Shown: positions 11,172-22,627, counted from the stretch's first letter. The stretch is DNA of 64,000 nucleotides from Aphrocallistes beatrix (GCA_963281255.1 OY725490.1:806001-870000), one strand, 5' to 3'. Numbers and translations: made by a program. The notes: a model not told the origin generated them from the letters alone.

Positions 11172-12342
11172 TATTGTACATAGCATATTCTAATATCAAT
11201 TGTTGATATATGATTGATTGACGCTAAGAATATACTAAACATAGTTGGACTATAGATTAGCTGTGAGTGTAGCAATCTTGATATAGCGTATGTCAGCTAC
11301 TGAAACAACAGAAAGAGAGACGAGCACTTGTCTGTCGTTTTAGTGCTAATTAGTCAGCTTACACTAACATGATTGCTACAATTGATATTAATCTCGCATC
11401 AGTAAACTTTGTTAGATCACAACTGATTCGCCTATTGTACAAAACTACCATTGTAATACACTGAAAATCAAACTCTTATGTGATTATTCACTGAATACTT
11501 CTTCCAGGGATTGGAACTGGTGTTTCAGTGTTGTAGAAATCAGAATATCGTATTTTCAAACTAGATGCTAAATATTTGGCTAAATAATTATATCAAATAT
11601 ATATTGGTCTATCTACAGCCCTTTTGATATTTAAATCGATACTAATCTCCACTTCCAATCACTCATTTTGGATATTAAAGCACTGTTGACATGTTAATTA
11701 TCTAAGAGAATATTAGGGGCAGGTCTGGCCCAGCCCCGACCAAAAGTTGAGCTCGGATATTTATGTCGATAACGATCATGTTGTTTACATTAGAGCTCGG
11801 TGAACACAAAGCGAACACGAACCGTATTCGTATTCAGAAACATGGCCTTGAAATAGCCTTGAAATACTGTTAAAAAGCAAAAAAGATAATTTTAGCTTTG
11901 GGTACGTCCAAATGAATAGTGCTTCCGCCGGGGCTGGGAGAGGAGAGTGCAATTGCTCAACTCTGGTAGATTTTAACTGATCAACTCAAGTTTGCATACA
12001 TTGGCCTACGAGGGTTGACTGATAATTTCTCGGCCTAACATAGAAAGACGATACCTAGTGGCTTAAAACTTTTTATATTTAATGACGTGGGGTCAAAGGT
12101 ATAAATAGAAATGACCCCACTTTCATTTTCAATTTCAATTGAAAATGAATTAACTTTCAATTTCAATTCAACATTCCTCGGCAAAGTAGGGTTAAAAATC
12201 AATACAATTTAAAGTTGTATAACAGGATTAAAGTCAATTTGTTGAGTACTTTTGATTTTACTAATATTTAAATGTCAGATTTTGAGTTTTAGAAATAAAT
12301 GGCTAAAGTTGGAGATCCCGCAGTGATCTGTAGACTGTTACC
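11172..12342. other. Intergenic with low-complexity blocks
   Basis: No supported gene. A possible palindromic unit is seen around 11715-11945 ('ggggcaggtctggccc' and 'gccggggctggg'). At 12095-12170 there is a tract of repeated TTTCAATTTCAATT next to 'ggtataaatagaaatgacc', resembling in inverse the tract at 15830-15960. Confidence 0.45.
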
Positions 12343-13044
12343 TCAGGTTGAAGGGCTTGTGGCCAAAGGAAATCCAAGACGATATGGATCAGGAGTTGTA
12401 CGTAGTCGCTTCAAAAGTCTGCACCTAGCGAGAGGAAGAGGATGTCGTGTTGTTAATTGTCGTGTAGCGAATCGCCTTCTAGCAAATTCTCTGTGGCGAA
12501 TTCTTGTGTAGTGAAATGTAGGACTTCGGTCTTGTTTATCAATCTTTCTTCCTTGCACACAATCAGGTACGGTCAGGAAGGAATATGGAGATTGAGTTTT
12601 CCTGATTTGGAAGTTCTCATTGAATGCTATCTCCATATCCTCCATGTCACAGCGAAGAGAAACAGGAGGGAAGAATAGTTCCTCTGAGAGGATACTGTCC
12701 TCTTCTTTCTGAATGCCGGACAGCTGCTTTTGAAGAAACTTTTTAAGTCCATTCGCTTGTAAATTCTTCTCAGTCTCTTCTTTGAGTATAGAGAGCTGTT
12801 CCAAGGTCTCCTTACGTACAGCTATCTTTGCTGAGATTTCAGCTGGAATAGCATCCAGCTCTGCCATTAGTTCATCTCCTCTCTCTGCAACCATTTGGTG
12901 GATTTTCTTAATAGAGTCTTTCAGTTCAAGCTTTCGTTGTAACACTTCTTGAGTCACCCGTTCCGTCGCTCTTTCTAGTTCTAAGATTGACACGCGTTGG
13001 GTGGTCTGTGATGTTTTCGCTCCTTCTGGATATCTTGCAGTCAT
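12343..13044 (-). CDS. Short coiled-coil protein, propeller-less paralogue
   Basis: Intronless, 233 aa. Residues about 15-125 form a heptad-rich coiled coil homologous to the N-terminal half of the 410-434 aa paralogues at 18-35 kb (ELERATERVTQEV, HQMVAERGDELMAELDAIPA, KEETEKNLQ). The equivalent of PNPYIFRTLPLW follows (SPYSFLTVP), after which the beta-propeller is absent and replaced by an Arg-rich tail (RIRHREFARRRFATRQL). The gene at 14669 has the same tail, so this form was fixed before the two duplicated. No RING or B-box is present. Function is unknown; the coiled coil could heterodimerise with the long paralogues (inference). Confidence 0.7.
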   Translation of the reverse strand: MTARYPEGAKTSQTTQRVSILELERATERVTQEVLQRKLELKDSIKKIHQMVAERGDELMAELDAIPAEISAKIAVRKETLEQLSILKEETEKNLQANGLKKFLQKQLSGIQKEEDSILSEELFFPPVSLRCDMEDMEIAFNENFQIRKTQSPYSFLTVPDCVQGRKIDKQDRSPTFHYTRIRHREFARRRFATRQLTTRHPLPLARCRLLKRLRTTPDPYRLGFPLATSPST

Positions 13045-13089
13045 TTAGTTGTGCGTTTACTCAGTAGCCTATAGCATAGCTCACATCTG

Positions 13090-13131
13090 TATTTATACTA
13101 ATCCATTCACAGTGGCTCTATACTGAAAGTA
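13090..13131 (-). promoter_or_regulatory. TATA box plus GAAAGT element
   Basis: TATAAATA lies 46-53 bp upstream of the ATG at 13044, and a CTGAAAGT-type element lies 26 bp beyond it. The same pair occurs before five other members of the family. Confidence 0.6.
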
Positions 13132-13555
13132 TTTTGATTAATTTGAAGTGGGTTTTAGTAGTGCTGCTTATTTCTTATAGTTATCTTTCTTACCACGAGC
13201 TATATGAAGAATCCCTTTACAATGAATTTAATATCTCTACAAACATGATCTAATCAAAACTGTTGTTCGATCATACGATGCACAGAAATAGAACCTTTAT
13301 GGCACAATCTCAACTCAATTAAACCTCAGAGTATCATCCAAGCAGAATAGTATGAGCAGTACATTCACTCGCTATCATCTCGATTTAAATTTACCCTGGT
13401 AAATATGTTATCAACTCTGTAGTAATCAAGTTAGGAATTCATGTCTAATTTGCTGTTTAACTAATTAGAATCAAATGCAGATCTACTACTAAAATCAAAT
13501 AAGTCATTTCTTTACTAAATATATTGTATTCAGCAATATTCTTTGAGTCACTATC

Positions 13556-14112
13556 GCTAGGATTTTTTGTTTGTTTGTTTGTTTGTCCAAATTGATTGAA
13601 GAATTGGGAAGTCGTAGATATATGAAAATTGGCATGTATGTGTCAAATGACATGACTACGATTAAGTTCTGAAATGTAAGCGAAATTTTCACACCTCTGC
13701 AAAAAAAATGGAAAACAATTTTTCGCATCTTTTCTATACAAAATAAATGACTACACTATCACAATAGAAATCATTGTACGACACTACAATCGATCGTCAT
13801 TGTTATTAATACTTCAAAGCCACAACTTATGTTTGGTATCTTAAATGTATTATAGTGCATAGCAATAAAAAGGATTATGTGCATATTTTCACACCTTTAT
13901 ATACATATTTTCAAACTATTTGAAGAATTTTTAAAAATACTTCAAGAGACTAGCTTCCAATGGTTGAAATGGGGTTTTTAGGGATGTAAATTTCAAATAT
14001 CATATTTTCGGATCCATATGAAAAATTTTTGTTTACTTTTGTTTACATTATATACATAAAGTAAACAAATTACAAAATAGGCTAGAGACTAGCTTCCAAC
14101 AATGACATGGGG
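13556..14112 (+). mobile_element. Helitron-like element, copy B2 (truncated)
   Basis: Starts at 'gctaggattttttgtttgtt', then the family's 'aattgattgaagaattggg' and the 'cacaccttt' blocks, and about 1.5 copies of the internal 125-bp repeat. Both termini are lost. It ends close to the assembly gap. Confidence 0.6.
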
Positions 14113-14287
14113 TTTTGCCTAAGTTTTGTCGGAAATGAAAAAAATCTCTCCCTCCTAATAATTTGCTCAAATCGTAGCCTATAGCTGCATGCGTATAAGC
14201 CTAATCTGCATGCGGATGCACGTTTTAATAGCTCCGTGGGGGACTTCGTTCCGGAGCATAGATTTGTTGGTTTTTTAGTCTACTACG

Positions 14288-14487
14288 NNNNNNNNNNNNN
14301 NNNNNNNNNNNNNNNNNNNNNNNNNNNNNNNNNNNNNNNNNNNNNNNNNNNNNNNNNNNNNNNNNNNNNNNNNNNNNNNNNNNNNNNNNNNNNNNNNNNN
14401 NNNNNNNNNNNNNNNNNNNNNNNNNNNNNNNNNNNNNNNNNNNNNNNNNNNNNNNNNNNNNNNNNNNNNNNNNNNNNNNNNNNNNNN
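14288..14487. other. Assembly gap
   Basis: A run of exactly 200 N, probably a nominal gap size. It lies next to a multi-copy repeat, a likely cause of the break. Confidence 0.98.
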
Positions 14488-14668
14488 TGCAAATTATTTT
14501 GTTAAGTAAACATATCAAAAATAGAAATTGATATTGCGAATATATTGTTCGATTTAAGTAGATACAAAGTGTCGATAGACTGTGTAGCAAAGCAAGAGAA
14601 GAGAACTTCTATTTTAATGCAAGGGTCTTTAAAACTTTCTACTCCATTATGCGTGTCTTCTGAATTAT

Positions 14669-15349
14669 TTATATAGATGATAACAGTTTTGGGTCAGTAG
14701 TTGTACGTAGTCGCTTCGAAAAACTGTCCCTAGCAAGAGGAAGAGAATGTTGTGTTGCTAATTGTCGCGTAGCGAATTGTCTTCTAGCAGATTTTCTGTG
14801 GCGAATTCTTGTGTATTGAAATGTTGGATTTCTGTCTAGTGTATTCATTCCTCTTCTTTGCACATAAACAGGTACAGTTAGGAAGGAATATGGAATATGA
14901 GTTTTCCTGATTTGGAAGTTTTCATTGAGAGCTATCTCTATATCCTCCATGTCACAGCGGAGAGAGACACACGGAAAGAGAAGTTCCTCTGAGAGGATAC
15001 TGTCCTCCTCTTTCTGAATCCTGGACAGCTGCTTCTGAAGGAACTTTTTGAGTCCGTTCGTCTGCAAATTCTTCTCAGTCTCTTCCTTGTGTAGAGAGAG
15101 TTGTTCCAAGCTCTCTCTGCGTACAGCTATCTTTGCTGAGATGTCAGTTAGAATGGCGTCCAATTCTGCCATTAGTTCATCTCCTCTCTCTATCACCATT
15201 TGGTGGATTTTTTCAATAGTGTCATTGAGTTCTTGTTTTCGTTCTAACACTTCTTGAGTTACCTGTTCCATCGCTTTCTCTAGCTCCTTGATTGACGCAC
15301 GTCGGATTGTCTGTGATGTTCCTACTCCTCCCGAATATCTGGCAGTCAT
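14669..15349 (-). CDS. Short coiled-coil protein, second propeller-less paralogue
   Basis: Intronless, 226 aa. It is close to the 12343 gene along its whole length: coiled coil at residues about 15-125 (ELEKAMEQVTQEV, ELMAELDAIL), then HIPYSFLTVP and the same Arg-rich tail (RIRHRKSARRQFATRQL). The extreme C-termini differ. It is encoded on the same strand as the rest of the array. The upstream region lacks the TATAAATA box of its paralogues; only an AT-rich run is present, so expression may differ. Confidence 0.7.
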   Translation of the reverse strand: MTARYSGGVGTSQTIRRASIKELEKAMEQVTQEVLERKQELNDTIEKIHQMVIERGDELMAELDAILTDISAKIAVRRESLEQLSLHKEETEKNLQTNGLKKFLQKQLSRIQKEEDSILSEELLFPCVSLRCDMEDIEIALNENFQIRKTHIPYSFLTVPVYVQRRGMNTLDRNPTFQYTRIRHRKSARRQFATRQLATQHSLPLARDSFSKRLRTTTDPKLLSSI

Positions 15350-15829
15350 TTCAGTTGTGTGTTCACTCTGCAGCCTTTAGTTTTGTGTACTTGTGTATTT
15401 TTATTATTATTTAAATATTATATACTGCAAATAGCTCTACAGTGAAATCTTTTTCTACTACAGCATATGTTAGATAGAGTAGAATGCTGGTCAATACGGA
15501 ATTTTCCTTAATATTGCTAGACAAGTAACCATTAATTCTCTATATCCAATATCTACGGTACTTTTCATTTATGCACAATGCGCACTAAATTATTTGGACA
15601 TTCTACATTGTAGGTAGTTCCTAGTATAATACAGGCCTAAGTCATGATTAGCGTGTCACATCTGTACTTCTGTTCGTTCCTGTAAATTCTCTCCGACCAA
15701 ATTTCACCAAATTTAAATCATACTAGTAGTTATCCCATAAATGGTGGAGGTTTGAATGTTCACACCTTTATTATACGTATAAGGTAATTAATTGTATTAG
15801 ACAATTAGAATCTAGGGATTTAACATTAC

Positions 15830-15960
15830 AATTAAAACCCGCGGTTGGCTAGGAATGTTGAAAGTGAAAATGAAAGTACATTGAAAGTGAACTGAAAGTG
15901 AAAAAGAAAGTGGGGTTTTCTCTATTTATACTTTTGAGACCTAGCCAGGCGAGGGATTTA
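15830..15960 (+). repeat. GAAAGT-rich tract with TATA-like sequence
   Basis: Five spaced copies of GAAAGT(GAA) within about 80 bp, followed by 'ctatttatacttttg'. A diverged inverse relative lies at 12095-12170. It abuts the Tc1-like element. It may be a repeat edge or a regulatory tract; sequence alone does not decide. Confidence 0.45.
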
Positions 15961-15972
15961 TTAACTTATATA

Positions 15973-16588
15973 CACTAACGGTCAAAAAGAATTACCCACC
16001 ACAGTCTTTACTACTGTTTGCTACTTAGAGTTGATATTGTAAGATCTTACATTGTCTAGTTCTAATACAACCTCGATTTATTCAAGTAGCTACCAGTCAA
16101 TCAAATGGTTACTATCCGACTACTTTCAATACGAGTTTGAAATTTTTCCGAGATTTAAAAATTTAATAATTTCGAATTTTTGATGCCTCCTAAGCCAAGA
16201 ATAAGTTTAGAAACGCGAGGAAAAATAGTTGTCCTGTTGGAAGAAGGCTATTCTTCACGGCAAATAGCAGCTCGACTCGGTTGGAGTAGAAAGAGCGTTA
16301 GTCTCATCTTCCAGAAGCAACGACTGACTGGATCTGTTGCCGACCGCCAGATCCCAGGAAGGTCCCGGAAAACCAGCAGTAAAGAGGATCGTCTAATCGT
16401 TCGGAAAAGTAAATCCGACCGTTTTAAAACTGCTCCCCAGATTCGAGCTGAAGTTAAGGTTCAGTACGGAATAAATGTTTCGATATCTACGGCACAAAGA
16501 AGGCTCAGAGAAACCGGACCTTGGGATAGTAGAAATAATGCTAATGTTGAAAAAAATCGAGGTGGGCAATTCTTTTTGACCGCTAGTG
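15973..16588 (+). mobile_element. Tc1-like transposon with internal deletion
   Basis: Inverted ends CACTAACGGTCAAAAAGAAT and ATTCTTTTTGACCGCTAGTG, with TA on both sides. At 616 bp it is far shorter than a full Tc1 element (about 1.6 kb) because the catalytic part of the transposase gene is missing, while both ends and the DNA-binding region are kept. Confidence 0.9.
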
Positions 16589-16599
16589 TATATTGTTGA
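16180..16599 (+). pseudogene. Tc1 transposase N-terminal fragment
   Basis: The 139-aa frame contains the paired-type helix-turn-helix region of Tc1 transposases: MPPKPRISLETRGKIVVLLE, then GYSSRQIAARLGWSRKSVS and a second HTH-like part (KTAPQIRAEV...VSISTAQRRL). The DDE catalytic domain is absent and the frame runs into the right TIR. It might still bind the TIRs, and could act as a repressor if expressed; that is speculation. Confidence 0.85.
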
Positions 16600-16609
16600 C
16601 CAATAGGCA

Positions 16610-16962
16610 GTGCCGGTGCCATGATTTTAGAAGTGGGTTAGTTTTTACTGAACTAACCGAACCATTTTTGTTCGGTTTACAGGACCAACCTTGAACAACC
16701 AGTGGCACCGGTTCTGATAGGAGTTAGACCTAATTCATTTCATGTCTATAAATAGAATTTACTCCAATTAAGGATGCTTATTATGCAAATAAATTATTCA
16801 AACGAGATATCAATGACGGTCAGAGGACATTTTGCCCAATTGAACGGAGAACCCTATTAACCGAAAATCTTTGCCATTGGCTTCTATGTGTCGGCCCTAC
16901 CAAAAGTGGCACGATTAAGCAACTAACCCGATCAAACAGTGTCCCTAAAGCGGAGTCGAATG
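16610..16962. repeat. Two adjoining MITE remnants
   Basis: 16610-16719 is a small palindrome with GTGCCGGTGCC and GGCACCGGTTC ends, related to 2210-2330. About 16815-16962 is a decayed inverse copy of the pogo-like MITE ('gcttctatgtgt', 'taaagcggagtcga'). Confidence 0.5.
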
Positions 16963-18010
16963 AATATATTCACCCACCTTCTCTTCTTGAACTAAGATAA
17001 ATTTTATCAGAAGCATTAGAAAGTGCTCATTTCGAAAGTAGATGAATTTATTGGTACTATATTGTATGATAACGTACGTATACTCCTACTATTCAGTAGA
17101 TTATGTAATTAAATCATAATTAAATCATTAAGTAATTAAATAAAAGTAATTAAAAGAACTCTGTGGCTAATAATTAATTTCACTGTCTGGAAATTGCCGT
17201 TACTATAGTCTTTCTTCATTATTCCTTTGCTCAACATTATAGATGTCTACTCAATTTAGAGATAATTTATACTAATGTAGACTTGATAGGAGTTAGTGAT
17301 ATTTTCCAAATAATACATACTTTGATTAATATTTCTGTATTAGATTAAACTCTCATGGAAATAGACTTTCGTAGTCCATAGATGATTCTTGTTGAGTGTA
17401 TTTGATTGTCCAATGCTTTCTTTCTAGGCAAGAATTTTTCTCCTCAATAATTACAAATTTCAATTTTTGTCCAATCAACAAGTAAAATATAATAATCATC
17501 GAATGACCAGATAAATCTACCAAATCATTTAGATAACTTGAAGTTTTCTACTTAGATAAATTCATATTGGTGAACTAATCCAGTAAATATGCAATTACTG
17601 TGTATCAGTAGATTCACACCTTAATACTCCATGATATCAAATTTCTAACACAACCTATTAATACACATATTTTGTGTGTCATGAAGAGTACAATGAAGGA
17701 ATCTATATTATCTCATTTTTATTCAGCAATGCTTTTTGTTATTGAGAATTAAATTAATACATTTCATCAATTGCATTTGGTACTCCATCAAACTAATAAC
17801 CTATAATTTCAAGCAGAACCATTAATAATGGAACTGATATTTCATTCTATATTAAGTAAAATTGAAATAATTTAGGTTCCTTTCATTGGGATTTTTCTGA
17901 AACAATTGAAGAGTATTAACAAAGTTGGAATTATGAAAAACATCAAATATTAGGAAGCAACTACTGATATAGTAAATGTATATGTACGTAGATTAGATCA
18001 CTAGTTGGAG
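16963..18010. other. Intergenic, nothing recognised
   Basis: AT-rich 3' flank of the 18011 gene, with no supported exon or element. Confidence 0.5.
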
Positions 18011-19270
18011 TTAAAAAGCTTGGATTTCACCTCCTTTATCATTCAGTATGATGATTCTTCCTTTGAAGTCAACTGAAATTCCTCTCGGACTCTCTAATTC
18101 TCCATCTTCTCCAATGCTCTGCATCAGTATTCCTTCTGGAGAGAATATTCTGATACAGTCACCTTCAGTGTCACTCACCAGGATATTTTCATAGGAATCC
18201 AGACAGAAACATTTAGAATACTTGATGTTGCTTCCTGTAACTATGGAGCGTATGAGAGTTCCATCCAGTTGAAATATCTGTATAGGATCTGGATGGTAAT
18301 TGCTGATCTTACCGAAGTAACTGAATAGAACAAATATTCGCTGTTTACTCACTAGGATGTCACAAGGAGTCGTTTTGTCATCAAAAGAGATAGGCTCAAG
18401 TGTAACCTGATTTTTTGGTTTGATATTGAGGTCATATACCATAACTGTCAATGACTTATCAGCACAAGTGTAGAGATCTGATTCTTCTATGAATATCCCG
18501 CTTATAAAATGCTCTGCTCTCAAACTGGTGATAATATCTCCTTTCTTGTTCAGCTTATAGAGATCAGCACTTGATGATACGTATATAGAGTCTCCATGTA
18601 TCTGCATAGAGGAGATTGAGCAGAATTTGTCATTGACTATAGTTGAATTGTGCGTACCATCGTTATTGAATATATGAATTTCACAAATATCAAAATCTGT
18701 ATCGCCCACATATATCAGCTGACGATCCCTGTCAATGCAGATTACAGAAGAATAGATGCCTAGTAGGTTACTTCCTTTACCTTCATTCCATAGAGGTAGA
18801 GTCCTGAAGATGTAGGGATTGGGAGTCTTAATTATGCGGCAGTTGTCTTCTAATACTTTCTGTATCTTCTTCATGTGACAGTTAAAAGAAACTCGTGGAA
18901 AGAGAATTTGTTCTGAGAGAATCTTCTCAATTTGATTCTGAATACTGGACAACTGCTTTTCCTGAAATTCATTCAGTGCGTTTGCTTGTAATTTCTTCTC
19001 TGTTTCTTCTCTGTGCTGAGTGAGCTGTTTCAGGCTCTCTCTACGCTCTTCTATCTTTGCAGAGATGTCAGCTGTGATGGCATCCAACTCTGCTATGAGT
19101 CTCCCTTCTCTATCTGCTAGCATCTGGTGGAGGTGTTGGAAAGTTATATTGAGTTGTTGCTTCTCCTCTGCCACTTCCTGGATCAGCTGTTCAAGTGCTC
19201 TATCGAGTTTTTCAATAGACAAATGTGGATTCTCTGAAACTCCAGATACTTCTGAGTATATAGCAGCCAT
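18011..19270 (-). CDS. TRIM-like coiled-coil/beta-propeller protein 1
   Basis: Intronless, 419 aa. Residues about 15-125 are a long coiled coil (LDRALEQLIQEVAEEKQQLN..., KEETEKKLQ-type heptads). Residues about 150-168 are the invariant linker NPYIFRTLPLWNEGKG. Residues 170-419 are repeated 40-50 residue blades ending in the conserved C-terminal blades ENILVSDTEGDCIRIFSPEG and ELESPRGISVDFKGRIIILN, which match NHL-type propellers. The layout resembles TRIM2/3/32/71 family proteins without RING and B-boxes, so ubiquitin-ligase activity is not expected from this polypeptide alone. The ATG has an in-frame open start and a TATA box 62 bp upstream. It is the most diverged of the five long paralogues. 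Confidence 0.8.
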   Translation of the reverse strand: MAAIYSEVSGVSENPHLSIEKLDRALEQLIQEVAEEKQQLNITFQHLHQMLADREGRLIAELDAITADISAKIEERRESLKQLTQHREETEKKLQANALNEFQEKQLSSIQNQIEKILSEQILFPRVSFNCHMKKIQKVLEDNCRIIKTPNPYIFRTLPLWNEGKGSNLLGIYSSVICIDRDRQLIYVGDTDFDICEIHIFNNDGTHNSTIVNDKFCSISSMQIHGDSIYVSSSADLYKLNKKGDIITSLRAEHFISGIFIEESDLYTCADKSLTVMVYDLNIKPKNQVTLEPISFDDKTTPCDILVSKQRIFVLFSYFGKISNYHPDPIQIFQLDGTLIRSIVTGSNIKYSKCFCLDSYENILVSDTEGDCIRIFSPEGILMQSIGEDGELESPRGISVDFKGRIIILNDKGGEIQAF

Positions 19271-19331
19271 TCCTGTTATCTGATTTTAATGTTGCTTTTT
19301 TATTAGTTTCTAACCTTTTAGTTTGTAAGTC

Positions 19332-19399
19332 TATTTATACTTTATATGTGCAGATTATCTGCGGGGATACGAGTATTAGATAAATCTAGATTGAAAGTG
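19332..19399 (-). promoter_or_regulatory. TATA box plus GAAAGT element
   Basis: TATAAATA at 19332-19339, 62-69 bp upstream of the ATG, and TTGAAAGTG at 19391-19399. Confidence 0.6.
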
Positions 19400-20737
19400 T
19401 TTTGAACATTTACTGCATTATTCATATTCTAATACAGACTCAGTTCGATGTAATTAGTTTCATTATAGTTAAATTTAGTTCCAAATGTTTAAGATTCAGT
19501 TTCATTTGCAAATTAAAATGATTCATAGTCAATATTTGGTTCAAATTCCATCCGAGTATTTCATTATTTCTAATTTGAATATCAATTTGGAGATTACTGC
19601 ATATATCCATTATCCTCATGCAAATCATAGAAATATCCACTTGATGAGTATATAACTTTACGTATATTTGTAGTCATTCGCTCTCAGATTACAGGAATTT
19701 TTTAATTATCTCCTTTTTCCTTGTCAATTATGCCCCAATGAATGCTCGTATTCTTCAGTCACAGTTTTAAATATCAGCAAATATACTTCAAACGAAATTT
19801 AAATTTCTCGATGTAACTGTATTTGGGAGCATAGGTTACTATGTAAGGACATTCTAGTCGGACATGTGCCCAACTAGAATCGTTATAATGCTAAAGCATA
19901 GGGAGTACCTACCTGGCCTAAGAGAAGTTTCACTCATGTTTGAGCAGCACAGATTGAGCTTTGGGAAACCGGGAAATTCCCAGTGGGCCGGCGGGTCGAT
20001 GAGCAGGAAGGTTGGTTGGTCAGTGGGTTAGTAGGCCTGTCACGAGAAAATTGGTCCGGTGGGACCAATTATACCCGACCAAAAGTGGTCCCCTCTATCC
20101 AAAATTAGTCCGGAGGGAATAAATTTAGCTAGGGAGACCAGTTTTGGCAGCCAAAATTGGTCTAACAGGCCGCTCTCGGGAAATTTTCCAGGGCTACCTA
20201 AGTAGCCCAATCCGCTCCACTCCTTGAATGTACGTTGGACATGGATTCATTCAGATATCTATTTGTATCAAGGTGATTACAATTTCTTCCATTGTTGAGA
20301 ATTAATTCGTTTAATTGTCAGATGTTTCAAACTAATTCACGAAAAATTACAATTTCTGATTATGTTCAAAAAGGGTTTTGCCTCGATCCTAGAGGAGATA
20401 CATAGATCAGGGATGGTATGTACTATCCATACGTCTGTACTTCCTTTCATTAAAACGATTTCATTTTGATCCAACTCGAACTAATATCTGAATATTCGAT
20501 ACATCCGTTTATTTGGTAATACATTGTATTGGCCAATCAAACTCTAGGTCTATATTTTGTATTGAGTTTGATTCAGGCAAATATACATTGCGCCATGAGT
20601 TGAGTGGCTGGTAAACAGTCCATGCTCCCTAGTATGCCCTGCCTGAATCTAGAAAACAACTACAACTTCTCTTCTATTTATTTGTTCATTGATAGTCATT
20701 CAGTAATTTAACCTTTAGATTCCCAGTTCTTGCTATG
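19400..20737. other. Intergenic
   Basis: The first 250 bp are a diverged copy of the 5' flank shared by the array ('ttcagtttcatttgcaaatt'). At 20040-20170 there are repeated 'ggtccggtgggaccaatt' type palindromes that recall the 52184-53244 element. Nothing coding is supported. Confidence 0.45.
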
Positions 20738-20885
20738 GGCATGTCTAATTTCCGGGACGGGACGGGATACCGTCCCGGAAATTAGGCATCTTAATCCGTC
20801 CCGTCCCGGAATTTAGGTACCTTTTCTGTCCCGTCCCGGAGATTAGGCATATTGATTCGTCCCGTCCCGGAAATTAGGCATGCCT
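20738..20885. mobile_element. CCGTCCCGGAAATTAGG palindrome element
   Basis: Bounded by GGGCATGTCTAATTTCCGGG and its inverted form ending AAATTAGGCATGCC, with four internal CCGTCCCGGAAATTAGG-like units. The short sequence 'tttagattcccagttcttgctat' is repeated on both sides (20714 and 20886), an unusually long (about 23 bp) flanking duplication. Confidence 0.7.
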
Positions 20886-21142
20886 CTTTAGATTCCCAGT
20901 TCTTGCTATCAAGCTACATAGTACAAGGATATTAAGTATTATGTGAAATTTAATATACCTTAGAATACCTCCATAACATAGATATTCTAGGTCTGTCATT
21001 TAATACTGGTCGCATCGTATTTCATATCCATCCCCACCAACAGAAAATATGTGCATATAATAAAATGATATATTCTTAGGGAAATCTAAAGTTTCTGTCA
21101 TTTTCTGAATTCAAAAATACTCCAAGTGAATCCACTCCAATA

Positions 21143-22627
21143 ATGCTTCCTACATCCAACATTACCTCGACGAGCAGTTCAAACTTCGCCGTAGTTACAA
21201 TTCCAATAATAATTTTGATGATAATAATCGCAATCCTGATGCTAGCGCTCATACTCGTTTGCTGTTACATAAAACGATTGAAAAATAGTCAAAATAATAG
21301 TAAAGGATTGCCAGCTCCAGATAACACTCCCAAATCTCCGACAACGGCACGATTGGAGGAAGAATTGTACAGAGCACCTTCCTCACATACTCATGCGTAT
21401 CCAGGACCTGCAGATAGTGACTCTCATCACTCAGCTATTCTGGAACCTGATGATAGTACAGATTTAAGTAAAAACATTTCAGAAACTCAATTCGTGCCCG
21501 AGAAAAAAATTAAAAATTTCAGATTGGATTCTGAGGATAGTTATTATGTAATAGAAAGTATTGATGAAGAAATAGATCCGACATTTGAGAATTTGACTAA
21601 GATTTCCGACAGCAAAGCACATGATGGAGCCCCAAATGATCAAGATAAAGATGAAAGCTATATGACCATTGATCAAAGCACTATCTCATCAGATAAAGGT
21701 GACTATGAGGTGACGACTATTTCAAATTATTATGAACTTGGAGAGTTAGGAAATTCAACACGTTTGGAAATGTCTACTGGTGCTACCACAGAACCATTTG
21801 TAATACCAAGTATCTCAGCGAAGGAATTTTCACAAACCTATGAAAGGTACACCGAATCTGGAATTAAAGAAGGCTCCATCTTTCATAACGAGTTTCAGCA
21901 GTTAATTTCCAAAAACACAGAAATGCATGAAGTTTCAGTTGAGGTGGCATTGAAACCGGAAAATGCAGGCAAAAACTCTCAGAAAGGCCTATCCCCATAT
22001 GATCAGAACCGAGTTGTGTTAACTTCCCCGAACTACGATTGTAACTACATTAATGCTAGTTGGGTAAATCAGCATCAGTTCATTGCAACTATGCATCCAT
22101 CTCAGGATACTTTGAGGGACTTTCTCCATTTGATATGCCAAACTGAAGTCAGTATGGTGGTAATGCTTACTACGAAGGAAGAACAAGCAAAAGTTACCAG
22201 GGATATGTCGCAACATGGACGTTATTGGCCCAAAATGAAGGATGAGAAATTGAGAATCGAAAATTTTGTTTGTGAATTGAGCAGTTCCAGTCAAACTAGT
22301 GCATTCATTAAGAATGAAATCGTTGTGCGAGATGATCTAGAGAATAAGGAACATTCATTTATTCATTGTATCTCTCCGATATGGAACGAAGATTCTACTC
22401 TTGTGGATTTTAGCAGTGCAGTGAGTTTGCTGAGTAGAATTTTCAAGCAGAAACAAGACATGCCATCTAATCCTATCATCATCCACTGTGAAGACGGAGT
22501 ATCGAAGACAGGCGTTCTAATGACAGTGCATAATGTTATTGAAGAAGTTAACGCAACAAATAGCATCAACATCTTCAATACTGTAAAGAACCTGAGAGGA
22601 AAGAGAATGCACATGGTCCCTAACCTG
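21143..22627 (+). CDS. Receptor-type tyrosine pseudophosphatase, main exon
   Basis: Encodes 495 residues up to a GTGAGT donor. Residues 15-43 form a transmembrane helix, followed by basic stop-transfer residues. Residues about 45-220 are an acidic juxtamembrane region with several Tyr, one of which (S194-NYYEL) fits the ITIM pattern SxYxxL. Residues about 225-495 are a PTP domain: SPYDQNRVVL, NYINASW, FIAT, RYWP. The active-site loop reads H448-CEDGVSKTG instead of HCSAGVGRTG: Cys is kept but the phosphate-binding Arg is Lys. The WPD loop is replaced by WNED, removing the general acid, so catalysis is unlikely. The protein may start upstream: the frame is open back to an ATTCTTAG acceptor-like site at 21079, so extracellular exons could precede it. 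Confidence 0.8.

Noticed and set aside
14225-14590. Open frames spanning the N run
   Set aside because: Consist mainly of undetermined residues across the assembly gap.
18011-19270. Assignment as a true TRIM E3 ligase
   Set aside because: No RING or B-box zinc ligands in the frame or within the open upstream sequence; only the coiled coil and propeller resemble TRIM-NHL proteins.
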